DNA of 64,000 nt from Panicum virgatum (lineage: Eukaryota; Streptophyta; Magnoliopsida; Poales; Poaceae). Each line of letters starts with the position of its first letter. Positions within the stretch are counted from its first letter, which is position 1. A program made the position numbers and the translations under genes. The stretch spans positions 28,951,339 through 29,015,338 of the forward strand of contig NC_053149.1 of assembly GCF_016808335.1 (NCBI RefSeq), written 5' to 3'. The notes beneath the pieces were generated by a model. It searched no databases and was not told where the DNA came from. It saw nothing but the letters and a program-made list of their open reading frames with translations. Positions 53,800-64,000 of this stretch are shown here, one piece after another.

Positions 53800-54950
53800 C
53801 TAGATTTTTGGTAAAGTATCTTTTACCATCGGTGCCCCAAGGGCCTTACGGAGTGAGTTGCACTCGAAGATCATGTGGGAGCTCTTTGGGTGCATGAAGC
53901 ACTTGTGTAGGAATGTTTTGTTGATCTTGTCTCCGCCAAGAGATGTTTCTCCATGGTGTTGAGTGCGAGGCTTACCCTGGGGGAGGGTACTTGCCGGCTT
54001 GTGCTTCTTGAAGGATGCGGAAGCGTGTGCTGGGATGTGGTAGTTGGAAGAAGGGCTGTAAGCCTCTATTTCCTTGCGCTGCTTTCTCCTTGAGATGATG
54101 ACATTGCGTGCGTCACGACCAATGTTGATCACATTGCGGAGGTCGTTGTTGGAGTAGTCATAGTTGTCACCTTGCTGTTCTTGCTGGCGGTTGGCGAGGC
54201 GTTGGGGTCTGGATGCCCATTTCTGGTTAAGCAGGCGATGACACTACTTAAGATCTTCTGCTGCATGCTGCTCTTCCAGTTGGGCAATAACTGTTACTGC
54301 TGGAGGAGGTGCAGGCAGGTCTTGCTTGGTAGCAGCTTGGGCTTCTGTGACTGCGGGGGGAGTAGTTTCCATGTTGTCGAAAAGATACTCATCATACTCA
54401 TCAGAATTGTAGTCATCGAGATTGAGATGCTCCATGGAGTCATTCTCTAGTTCACGGACTTCTGAGATGCGAACCATGAGGACTTCATGGCAAAGATCTT
54501 GAATTTCTTGGTCTTGTTTGCTTGTTGACGGGTCTAGCGGGATGCTCTGCTGAAAGGGTAGATCTGTTGGCTGGGAGCTAAAAGCCTTAGGATCTTGTGT
54601 CTCCTTCAAGCATACTATCCGTCCTTGCGGCATTGCATATATGACCAAGTTTGGGAGGGAGTCCTGATCAGACTTGGGATTCTTAGTCGAGTTGGATTCG
54701 ACTTCCTTACTGTACTGGATTAGGTCGTCCAGTTCATCCTCCGAGTCAGAAGAGTACTCGGAGTTGGAATCGGTTAGGCCGCCGATTTTGGAGTATGTGT
54801 GCTTTGGGTGAGCGAGAAGCGGAATGCCCATCTCTACGCAGAGAGCGTTCTCGATCATCCAATGTAGCCATGATTGAGTGGGAGTTAATCCTTTGGGCTC
54901 TTTGGTCCAGGGTTTGTTGAAGATCAACTTGCTGGGTCCTTCAGGAGCTT
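53800..54950 (-). pseudogene. Gag-like gene of Tat-like remnant 2, 5' truncated
   Basis: Read on the minus strand, the frame enters at about 54950 from an unrelated integrase fragment. It runs through an acidic Ser/Asp/Glu-rich region (DSNSEYSSDSEDELDDL), a TAG at 54246-54244, and a basic part (RNVIISRRKQRKEIEAY) to CFMHPKSSHMIFEC near 53870. The last is a CX2HX4HX4C pattern, like a retroviral zinc knuckle with His in the second ligand place. Both halves share one frame apart from the TAG. The nucleic-acid-binding-like tail suggests a Gag nucleocapsid, but I recognise no capsid block. It could also be another accessory ORF. Confidence 0.45.
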
Positions 54951-57319
54951 TGACCCAAATGGCATCATATCCACTCTGAGTTTGGGGTAGTCCTACAACG
55001 AAGTCCATACTGATGTCATCCCACTTCCATTCGGGTATCTACAATGGTTTGAGCTGTCCTACCGGGCGTTGATGCTCGGCCTTTATCCTTCTGCACACAT
55101 CACACTTTGCCACATATTTGGCAATATTGGTCCTCATATCTCTCCACCAGAAACGATCTCTGAGGTCCTGGTACATCTTAGTACACCTTGTGTGTATGGC
55201 GTACTTAGAGTCGTGGCCTTCTCGTAGGATCTCGGTATGAATCTGCTCATCTTTTGGGATGTAGATGCGTTCTTTTAGCCATAAGGTGCCTTGTTCATCG
55301 ACTCTAAATTCGGTAGCTTTGCCTTGTCTTATGAGTGCCTTTTATTCTGTGAATATCTGGGCATTGCTTCTGTGCTGCTCGAATGCAATCCTCTAGATCG
55401 TACTTCACTGTCAACTCGTGTAGTTGCCCGTGCTCGACAATCTCGAGCCTCAGCTTTTCTAGTTCTTTGCATAGCTATGGCTGTTCGTCACGAACCATCA
55501 GGTTGCTACAGTAGTTCTTTCTGCTCAAAGCATCTGCCACAACATTGGCCTTGCCTGGGTGGTACTGGATGTTCAAATCGTAATCCTTGATCAATTCCAA
55601 CCATCTCCTCTGCTTCATGTTCAATTCTGCCTGAGTGAAGAAATACTTCAAGATCTTGTGGTCTGTATCAATGTCGCACTTGTTGCCGATCAGATAGTGC
55701 CTCCAAATCTTCAATGCATGTACCATGGCTGCAAGCTCGAGGTCATGGGTTGGGTAGTTCTCTTCATGCTTTCTCATCTGTCATGAAGCGTACGCGACGA
55801 CTTTGCCTTGTTGCATAAGAACACAACCTAGACCTTGGCGAGAAGCATTATAACGGTGAAATCCTTACGAATATCCGGTAGGGTAACGATCGGAGTAGTC
55901 GTGAGCTTGGACTTGAGCTCCTGGAAACTGGCTTCGCAATTTTTAGACAAGACAAATGGAACTCCTTTTTTGAGCAACTCCGTCATTGGCTTGGCGGTCT
56001 TGGAGAAGTTCTCGATGAACCTTCGGTTGTATCCTGCCAATCCCAAGAAGCTTCTTATGTCGGTCACGTTCTTGGGTTGTTTCCATTCTAAAACGGCCTC
56101 GATCTTGGTGGGGTCTACGGCAACTCCGTCTGCTGTCAGAGCATGTCCTAGGAATGCCACCTTCTCTAACCAGAACTCGCACTTGCTGAACTTGGCATAT
56201 AGCTGGAGCCGCCTGGGCCTTTCTAGCACGATCCTCAAAGGCTCCGTATGCTCTTCCACAGTTTCTGAGTAAACCAGAATGTCATCAATAAAGACTATGA
56301 CAAACTTGTCTAGCTCTTCCATGAATACCTTGTTCATCATATTCATGAAATAGGCAGGCGCGTTAGTGAGTCCGAAGGACACCACATTGAATTCATACTG
56401 CCCATACCTAGTCACAAAAGCGGTCTTCTGGATATCGCCAGGTCGAATCTTCATCTAGTGATATCCGGATCTCAGATTGATCTTGCTGAAGATCTTGGCC
56501 TTCCTGAGTTGAAACAATAGGTCATCGATCCTGGGTAGTGGATACTTGTTCTTAATGGTTACCACGTTTAGGGAGCGGTAATCGATACACATCCTCATGG
56601 AACCATCCTTCTTTCGTACAAACTGCACAAGGGGATCCCTAGGGAAATGCGCTTGGTCTGATGTATTGTTTGTCCAACAGTTCCTTAAGCTGCTTCTTGA
56701 GCTCCTCTAACTCTTCTACTGACATTCGATAGGGTCGCTTGTCAATCGGGGCGATGCCTGGCACGAGGTCGATCACAAATTCGATGTCTCTGTCTAGCAG
56801 TAGGCCTGGTAGCTCCTCCGGAAACACATCTAGGTACTCACACACTACATGTAATTCAGAGAGGGACTTCTCTCCTAGATTGTTCAGGTTGTAGACTAGA
56901 GGGGTGCCTTTTGTACAAAGAGGTTCAACCTCTATCTTCATTCCACTGGGATGCTCTAGAGTTACTAATCTAGATGAACAAGAGATTACCCCTTTGTGGG
57001 ATATAAGACAATCCATCCCTAGAATGACATCTATCCCATCTGACTGTAGCACAGTCAAGTCTGCCGTAAACGGCAAACCCTGGGTCATGATCTTTACCCC
57101 TTTGCATGGAAAGATGCACTTTTTATCCCCTAAGGGTGAGCTGGTGACTATGGGTTTCTTTCTGAGGGTCATGGGGAGCGAGTACTGTCTAACAAACTTG
57201 GTAGTCACATAGGAGCTAGTTGTTCCAGAATCAAACAACACAAGTGCTTTATTGCTAGAGATTATGAACTCACCGGTCATAATGTCGGGCTCCTCTCTAG
57301 CTTCTTCTGCAGTCAAGTG
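54951..57319 (-). pseudogene. pol: E5 pol, degenerate (protease to integrase start)
   Basis: Protease has VLFDSGTTSSYV and [11 protein letters not shown] (57316-56639). RT carries [28 protein letters not shown] and FIDDILVYS (56454-55828). RNase H has [16 protein letters not shown] and [15 protein letters not shown] (55777-55475). Integrase begins with a CDVC finger and reaches MDFVVGLPQTQSGYDAIWV. Damage: a frameshift near 56640, TAG at 56457-56455, Asp to Asn in KINLRSGYH, a gap in the RNase H start near 55850, and TAG near 55041. It stops in the integrase core at about 54951, so the catalytic triad is incomplete. Long dead. Confidence 0.85.
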
Positions 57320-57744
57320 GTTGAGACAGCCACGATCTATGGTGCGGGGTGCTTGAGCTGCCTTTCCGGCTATTCCTGAGGCGTGAGCGAGCGTCTGGTT
57401 CTTCTTTTCTGGGCAGTCATACTACTTGTGACCCGGTTTGTCGCAAGTGAAGCAGATGAACTGTGGGGCTCCACTGTTGCTCCTCTGGGCTGGCTGCTGG
57501 TGAGGGTAGCCTCCTCCTCCTGTACACTGTCCTCCAACGTTGTTGTTCCTGGTGTGCTGGTTGTTCCCTCCGAAGTTCCTGCTCGGCTGGCTGGGGCCTG
57601 AGCGGTAGCTGTTCCTGAATTGCATTGGTGGTGCACTCTGAAACCTCTAGGCACTTCTATCGCGGGGCTGGTGGTCTGCCTTCCTCTTGTTCTGACGTTG
57701 GCAGCCTTCTCATCCCAGTTGTTCCTTCTCCACAGCAATGGCAT
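57320..57744 (-). pseudogene. gag: E5 gag, C-terminal part
   Basis: A Gln/Asn/Gly-rich stretch (RNFGGNNQHTRNNNVGG) leads to a zinc knuckle CFTCDKPGHK-YDC. A TAG (57424-57422) occupies one of the residues between the His and the last Cys. The frame continues into LNHLTAEEAREEPD before protease. The N-terminal capsid part is missing because of the E6 insertion. Confidence 0.75.
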
Positions 57745-57750
57745 GGTTCA

Positions 57751-60700
57751 TGTAACACCCTAATTTAAAATTTCAGCATTTATTAATAATTTTAATTGGA
57801 TTTATTTAAATTTCTAAGGTTTATTGTGTTTAGTAGGGCATTTAATTCAATTTTGTTCTATAAGTAATTAAAATTTATCATAGGTTTAAATTTTTGTGTT
57901 GCATTCATGCTGGTGCATACTTTTATTCGATTGTGGTTTGAATTCAAATTCATATTTGAATTCAAACTTTGTTTGAATTAGATTTAGAAGGAGAGAAATA
58001 GAAAGCAAACCCACACCCAAAGTCAACCCAGCCCAAACCCAACTTCTCAGCCCAACCCGCAGCCCACCTCTCTCCCCAGCCGGCCCGTTTCTTTCCCCGG
58101 GCCCAGCTCTTCTCCCTCTACCCGGCCGGCCCAGTTTTTCCCGCTCGGCCAGCCCAGCACTCGGCCCGCTCCGCGCGCGCGTCAACCCCACGGCCCAGCC
58201 GCTGCTCAGCTGCGACCCCCTCCTCCCCTTGGGCCGCTCCGCAGCCCAGCAGCGCTGCCTCACGCACCACGCCCACGCCGCGTCAGACCAGTGCGCCGCG
58301 CGCTCCACTGACAAACCGGGCCCATCGGTCAGGACCTTCTTCCCCGCCGCAACCTCTCTGCTTCAGCACGCCCCGCCGCTGCCGGTGGACCGCCAACACC
58401 ACAGACCCACCTCGTCCCGCAGCCCCACCGGTCATCCAACTAGCGGCCTTCCTTCTAGAAGCTTCACCCCCAGGCCCGGGATCACGCAAAGATGTTGGCG
58501 CGATCCATTTTCCCCGCGCTGCGCCCGTGATCCTCGCCGGCCTTCCTTCTGGGGCGCGCACGCCCAAATCCCGGCAGCCTCCTTTAATTGGCGCCCACGG
58601 CCTCCTGCGCCCCAACTCGCCACGCCACCACCACCGCTACCCCCCAACGCCGCGCCCGCCTTGCCTCTGCTTGAAGCAGAGCACCCCGCCACCGATTCCT
58701 CACCACCGGCGACCCTCGGATCTCCCTGACCCCTGTAGAACTTCCACAGCACCGCCCCGCGTTGACTCGTGAAGCACAGGAGCCGGAGGAGCACTGCAAC
58801 GCCCGAACCACGAACGCCGATTGACGCCAAGCCGCCGTGCTGCCGTGGATCTGTCCCAGCACTGCTGCCCTCCCTCCTCTACGCCTCCCCGGACCTTCAC
58901 GCCATGGTAACGAACCCTCCCGTGCCCAGTTACCCTTAGTTTTTCCCCTGCACCGCGCGCAATGGCTCACCGGCGTAGGCCGTCCCACCTCGCCGCCGCA
59001 CCGGGCCTCCGCCGTTCCGTGGCCCTGCGCCAAGCCCCTAGATCGGTTTAGTGTGCCGCGCTCTCGCTTCCTGACCAATTTCCGCTCGAAGGCGAGCCCG
59101 GAATCACCGTTTTGATGAAGTTCGGCGACCTCACCGCCGTGCGCCGCCGCGCGCCAGTGCTCCCGCCGCCGTCCACGCCCCAAAACGCCTGAGCCGTCCG
59201 ATCAGGAAGGGACGCGCCGGATTAGATCGACTCCCCATTAGATCTGAAGCGCTGGATCTCTATCCTACGGCCCATACTCGTGAATAACAGTTCGGCCTGT
59301 TAACTTTGCATAAGAGCCCCTGAGTTTGTCCTAAATAAACCCGCAGTCCTAGCGCGTTGAAAAATAATTAGGTTTAGGTCCAGGTTTTAACACTTAGCCC
59401 CCTGAGCTCTTTGGAAATTGAACCCGCCGTCCAGGCTTAGTCTTTTTGCGAGTTAGACCCTGGAGTTAATGTTTAATTACGTTTAGGCCCTCGGTTTTAG
59501 CAGAAAAGCCCCTGGAACCTTAGTTTTCTTACAGATAAGCCCCTAGAACTTGTTTTTAGCCTAGAAAACGCGTTTTAGCTCCGATTTTAGCGTTCTTTAT
59601 ATCCAAGCGATCGTTGTAATGAGTAGAATAGTTTAGGCTTAGTTTTTCTTGCTGTTTTTATGTATTGATGTACTGTTTCTTAGTTTTATTAGTGTTTGCT
59701 TGTATGCTTATTGTTGTGCTTTGTTTTGGCCATGTGTTCGTGAGTAGACGTTGATCCATCTGAGGAGCCCCAGTACCAGTACCCGGAGCAGCCATCTTCG
59801 GAGCAGTTTGAGCAGCAGCCAGAGCAGTACGAGGAAGGCAAGTGTAACATGAACAACCTATAACTTTTAATTACAATTTCATACTGCATTTTAATACTGT
59901 ATGCCTATAAGGACTTTCCTAGCCACTTTATATCCTTTATATATACCTTTGGGTTGCATTTTGGTTAGTTGTGCTAGGTTGCTGCGCTATAACACACTCT
60001 GGTCCTTTTTAATTAAATTGATTAATGGTTTACTTGAACTTAATTCTGAGAGTGGCCCTCTGTGTGGATGAGTGGCTCACATCTCGTTAAAAGATGGTTT
60101 TTGTAGAAACATGGTTTAGGGGGCCAGCACGGTGCTTAGTGCTTGGTTGGCCACTCTCCATAAGGACCGGTTCATAGAGCAACAACCTGGGACAACAGCG
60201 CTACCATAAGGCTAGAATGGGATAGACTTGGCTTACTAATTAGGTCTTTTTGGTTTGGAGTAACTTACCTGCGGGGCAAGAGTAGTAAGCTTCAATGGTC
60301 CCTGCTCCTCCGGCTTGGTCTGTGCTTGGATTGCGCTCCTGTGCTTGTACCCCCGGAGGTGGGCCCCATCGTCGCCGACCTAACTCTCGCGGTTACGCCT
60401 TACCAACGAGATTCTTTGTAAAGGCCTCGTAGTGAGTCGCTAGTCATCTCACCTAAGGAAGTGTGATGAACAACTGGTGTAGCTCACGACTTGTGGGTAA
60501 AGATGTGCAACCTCTGCAGAGTGTAAAACTGGTATACTAGCCGTGCTCACGGTTATGAGCGACCCGGATCCTCCTTTTGATTAGTGGAGTTATCTCCTTC
60601 CGACGAGGGAGGTGCTTCTCGGGGTTACCTTGGTGGCTTGGTTTTGGCTTGGTTTCTCAGTAGTGACATGATTAAACTTGATTAATTACTATGTAACTGG

Positions 60701-61202
60701 GTTAATGGTAATTCATCAACTCGTAGTAAATAGCTTTAATAAAATCTTGCCAACACTTAAAAGCTAATGCAGTTGAGTCAGCCAACCTTAGAGCCTCATA
60801 GTTTGTGTTATACTTGTTGAGTACAAGTTGTGTACTCACCCTTGCCTCTTCTCTACTTTTTCCTCTTGGCTACGCTACTGCTGCTCAGTTCCTGCCGACA
60901 CGAGGGAGTTCGTCCAGCGCTACCAGGACTACGAGGACTTCTAGGTGTTCGTCTCCCAGTCGACGTCCCTGTGGCGCCCTGCTTCAACTTCGGAGAGCTT
61001 TATTCGTATTTTGTACTTCGCTTCCGCTGTATCAGACATTTTTGTCATTATTGTAATAAATAACATTCGTATTCGCTTTATTATATCTTTTTACGTGATA
61101 TGTGCTATGATATACTGTTCATTCTGTTGTATATACGTGTGACTTGATCCTAGCACGTATATGATTGCTCGGTTTATGTCCTTTTATAAACCGGGTGTTA
61201 CA
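57751..61202 (+). repeat. E6 5' LTR
   Basis: 3452 bp, TGTAACACCC to CCGGGTGTTACA. It shows the same layout as the others: AT-rich start, GAATTC palindrome, CCCAAACC stretch, GC-rich zone, degenerate CCCCTG repeats and exon-like blocks. Confidence 0.93.
59748..60944 (+). other. LTR small two-exon reading frame (E6 copy)
   Basis: Exon A-like block 59748-59837 (90 bp, open) before GCAAGT. Exon B-like block 60889-60944 (56 bp) after CTGCTGCTCAG, ending TAG. Both blocks are undamaged in this copy. Confidence 0.45.
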
Positions 61203-61773
61203 GAGTGGTATCAGAGCCGTATCGACTGTAGGACGAAGCCTAGATAGAACTGGTCGAGTTTTAGGACTTCTTCTCTCCAATCCTTGCCTGCGGAAACTAT
61301 TTTACTATTATACCCCTTGACTTCTATGACTTTTACCCTCCTTGCCTTGATTTCTCTCTCTGAAGAATAGTTTTCGTAGATTTTGGCCTGAATCAGTCAT
61401 CTGACCACCATGAGTATTAGCTAGGTGACCCTTTTATAATAATACGATAGCACGCTCTGCGACGCGTTGTGTTAGTCGAGTCGTGTGTTAAACTCGGCTA
61501 AGTCGTGAAAATTGTCTGCTTGTTATTATGCTACATGTTTGATTTGGATTTTTGACTGATTGCATAGCTTAGTAGTTTAAATTTGTTTAAAGAAAATCAC
61601 CCAGATGTTGAAGTTAACTAATTAATAAAATGAGTTAGATCGTTGGGGGTAAAACAGTCAACTCTATCCTGTCTACTTTATCATGGCTGAGTCTTTTTCC
61701 GCAAAGAGTTATCATATCCATATGAATTTATTCCTGCAATATCCTTACTCGTGACATCTTTTGTTCAAATCAG
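61203..61773 (+). other. E6 leader with primer-binding site
   Basis: TGGTATCAGAGCC at 61206-61218, then an AT-rich leader without an ORF. Confidence 0.88.
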
Positions 61774-62990
61774 ATGGTGAACACCAGGCGTGGTTCTGAC
61801 CAGCAGGGGCAGAACAACCAGGGTCAGAACACCCAGGGGACCGGGATTCCGATGCCGCCGCCTTTGACTCCGGAGCAGTACTTCCAGCTCCAGATGCAGA
61901 TGATGGCTACCCTGAACAACACTGTTCAGGCTCTTCAGCAGGGTCACACTCAGCCTCCGCCTCCTCCACCGCCGCAGCCTCGCGACAGGCGTGCAGAGTT
62001 CCTGAGGGGTCACCCGCCGACGTTCTCTCACACGTCCGACCCTCTTCAGGCTGATGACTGGCTCCGTGTAGTGGAGCGTCAGCTGGACATCGCCCAGTGC
62101 GATGATTGTGAGCGCGTCTTGTACGCAGCAGGACAGCTGCGAGGGGCAGCTTTGGACTGGTGGGAGTCCCACCCAGTTCACGACCGCGAGACTCTCACTT
62201 GGCTCCAGTTCAGGGAGCGTTTCCGCAGCCACAACGTCCCCGCGGCCGTTATGAAGATGAAGCAGAAGGAGTTTCTTGCACTGAAGCAGGTAATCTTAAA
62301 TATAATCGTTCAGCGGTTCCTTTTGAGCTAATGTCCCTTGTTCTATCCTTATGAATCTTGAGTTAATCTTCTGATATCTATCTGTCTTTGTGAATTCAGG
62401 GGACTATGTCGGTCACGAAGTATCGTGATCGCTTTCTTCAGCTGGCTCGCTACGCCCCTGCTGATGTTGCGGATGACCGCAAGAAGCAGGAGCACTTCAT
62501 GGAGGGTCTTGAGGACTACCTCCAGTACGCGCTGCTCAACCTCCGCTTCGACGACTTCAACCATCTGGTTGACAGCGTGCTCAACACTGAGCGCAAGCAC
62601 CTGGAGATGGAGGACAAGAAGAGGAAGGTTGTCCCCGTTGCTTCCGGCAGCAACACTCGTCCATGCCTCCAGCCACCCCAGCAGTACCAGCAGCAGTACC
62701 GGCCTCCTCAGCAGTACCAGCAGAGGCCACCGCAGCAGTACCCGCCTCGACAGCAGCAGGCAGGTCAGGGCCAGAGGTTACCGGCACCTCCGGCTCGTAC
62801 TGCTCTACCAGCTCCACCGGCACCGCAGGCTCCACGTCCGGCAGCTCCTACCAGACAGCAGGCTCAGGGACCTCCTCGCACCTGCTTTCACTGCGGCCAG
62901 CCGGGGCACTACGCCAACGCTTGCCCCCGGAAGGCGCAGGCGGGATAGCAGGGACGCCCAGCTCAGCCCAGGGCGCCACTTCAGGGCAGA
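61774..62990 (+). pseudogene. gag: E6 gag, two exons, one nonsense codon
   Basis: Exon 1 is 61774-62289 (172 codons, intact), MVNTRRGSDQQG to LALKQ. The intron-like segment is 62290-62399. Exon 2 (from 62400) carries GTMSVTKYRDRFLQLARYAP, the Gln/Pro/Tyr-rich linker and a complete CX2CX4HX4C knuckle (CFHCGQPGHYANAC). The only stop is TAG at 62946-62948, CAG in E1. Beyond it the frame runs into protease. With E2 this is the best preserved gag in the window. Confidence 0.88.
62290..62399 (+). other. Intron-like segment in E6 gag
   Basis: 110 bp, GTAATCTTAA...CTTTGTGAATTCAG, phase 0. Unspliced, exon 1 would extend by VILNIIVQRFLLS and stop. Confidence 0.75.
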
Positions 62991-64000
62991 GTGAACCACG
63001 TGACAGCCGAGTCAGCGGCCGAGGCTCCCAACGTGGTTATTGGTAAGTTCATGGTTAATTCATATCCAGCTACAGTGCTTTTTGATACTGGTGCAACGCA
63101 TTCCTTCATTACTCAGTCTTTTGTCGAGCATCATGGTATTCATACTAGCACATTAAAGAGGTGCCTGTTAGTATCTTCACCGGGAGGACAGTTGAGGTCT
63201 CACACTTACTGCCCGAGAGTCAGTGTTTCTTTGAGGGGAGTAGAGTTCTGTACTGATCTGATGGTGCTAGACACCAAGGGCATTGATGTCATTCTGGGAA
63301 TGGAGACTCTGGCCAAATGGGGAGTTCGGATAGATTGTGCTCAGAGGACAGTCTTGCTATCAGCTTCCAGTGGCCAAGAGGTTGTTATCAGTGCAGTAGA
63401 GCCTTCTGGATTTCTTCATCAGATGGAGGCTAGACCCACGGACGGTATTCGCGTGGTGTCTGAATTCCCGGATGTCTTTCCGGATGATCTGCCAGGTATG
63501 CCGCCTGAACGCGCCATTGAGTTTTGTATTGATCTCTTGCCTGGCACAGCTCCTATTGCAAAGCGGCCCTACCGTATGGCACCTATAGAGCATGAAGAAG
63601 TCAAGAAGACTATTGATGAGTTGCTAGCCAAGGGCTATATCCGTCGCAGCTTCTCTCCTTGGGCTTTTCCATTGTTGCTGGTAGATAAGAAGGATGGCTC
63701 GAAGAGGATGTGTGTGGATTATCGGGAGCTGAATGCAGTTACTATCAAGAACAAGCATCCACTGCCCCGTATTGAGGATCTCTTCGATCTGCTTCGAGGT
63801 GCTCGTATATTCTCGAAGATTGATCTTCGTTCGGGTTATTTTTAGCTGAGGATCCGTCCTGGGGATATTCCGAAGACGGCATTCACTTGCAAGTACGGGC
63901 TATATGAGTATACAGTCATGTCCTTCGGCTTAACTAATGCCCCGGCTTACTTCATGCATCTGATGAACATGGTCTTCATGGATTATCTGGATGTCTTCTT
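62991..64000 (+). pseudogene. pol: E6 pol, 5' part (protease and RT), one nonsense codon
   Basis: Protease [11 protein letters not shown] and [15 protein letters not shown], then RT with [16 protein letters not shown]. The frame is open from 62991 until TAG at 63843-63845 (CAG, Gln of YFQLRIRP, in sisters). RT then continues in the same frame ([15 protein letters not shown]) to the window edge, just before the catalytic FIDD. Confidence 0.88.

Larger units (their letters stand above)
21641..54950 (-). mobile_element. Tat-like element 2, inverted, pol-less remnant (interrupted by E2 and E3)
   Basis: Taking out E2 (CTACT duplication) and E3 (GTTGC duplication) leaves one continuous stretch: accessory-gene copy 2 on the plus strand (21647-23158), spacer, a 120 bp tandem array (to 24387, then 36429-36668), spacer, and a minus-strand gag-like gene (54950-53800). 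Relative to element 1 the accessory gene is inverted, so this remnant runs on the minus strand. No protease, RT or integrase of its own lies between the gag-like gene and the accessory gene. Assignment of both parts to one element is inference from continuity. Confidence 0.45.
54951..57750 (-). mobile_element. E5: degenerate Ty3/gypsy element, both ends missing
   Basis: A minus-strand fragment with the gag end, protease, RT, RNase H and the first part of integrase. Its RT and protease differ clearly from the E1-E6 family ([30 protein letters not shown]), so it is a different lineage. The downstream end is fused to the gag-like gene in the integrase core, and the upstream end is cut by E6 at 57751. 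Confidence 0.8.
57751..64000 (+). mobile_element. E6: chromovirus, 5' half (continues beyond the window)
   Basis: The LTR begins directly after GTTCA (57746-57750) of E5, the expected target duplication, although the right copy is out of view. 5' LTR, primer site, leader, gag with intron and the first third of pol are present. Confidence 0.9.

Overview
The window is a block of nested LTR retrotransposons from a plant nuclear genome. Chromodomain Ty3/gypsy elements, initiator-Met-tRNA primer sites, very long GC-rich LTRs and Tat-like and Athila-like neighbours point to a grass, probably a panicoid; the species is inference. I found no convincing host gene, tRNA, rRNA or CRISPR array.

The dominant family is a Tekay/Del-type chromovirus with LTRs of about 3.3-3.6 kb (TGTAACACCC...GGGTGTTACA), a TGGTATCAGAGC primer site, a gag interrupted by a 110-114 bp intron-like segment, a pol in the order protease-RT-RNase H-integrase-chromodomain, and a purine tract before the 3' LTR. 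The copies, called E1-E4 and E6 here, are: E1 (+, left edge to 12555); a solo LTR at 14936-16795; E2 (-, 24388-36423, the youngest and least damaged); E3 (+, 36692-53556) with E4 nested and recombined inside it (from 42780); and E6 (+, 57751 to the right edge). E1 itself carries an unrelated solo LTR (6-1470) and a chimeric 3' LTR (7675-12555).

Beneath these lie older elements. At 12556-19204 is the 3' end of a Tat-like element on the + strand, with an antisense multi-exon accessory gene and a 415 bp LTR. At 19205 to about 21640 is the 3' end and LTR of an Athila-like element. From about 21640 to 54950, interrupted by E2 and E3, is an inverted Tat-like remnant holding a second copy of the accessory gene, a 120 bp tandem array and a gag-like gene, but no pol. 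From about 54951 to 57750 is a degenerate Ty3/gypsy element (E5, -) that E6 interrupts. Exact target-site duplications (ACCGG, TGAAG, CTACT, GTTGC) fix the nesting order.

The most unusual signals are: (1) the conserved phase-0 gag intron; (2) a two-exon small reading frame inside the LTRs, with a GC-AG-type intron and exon lengths that hardly vary between copies; (3) a copy (E4) that has lost gag exon 2 exactly between two CACTTCAGGG repeats while keeping a splice acceptor and the frame; (4) nonsense mutations concentrated at CAG to TAG, as expected from CHG methylation decay; and (5) mosaic haplotypes that show recombination within the family.
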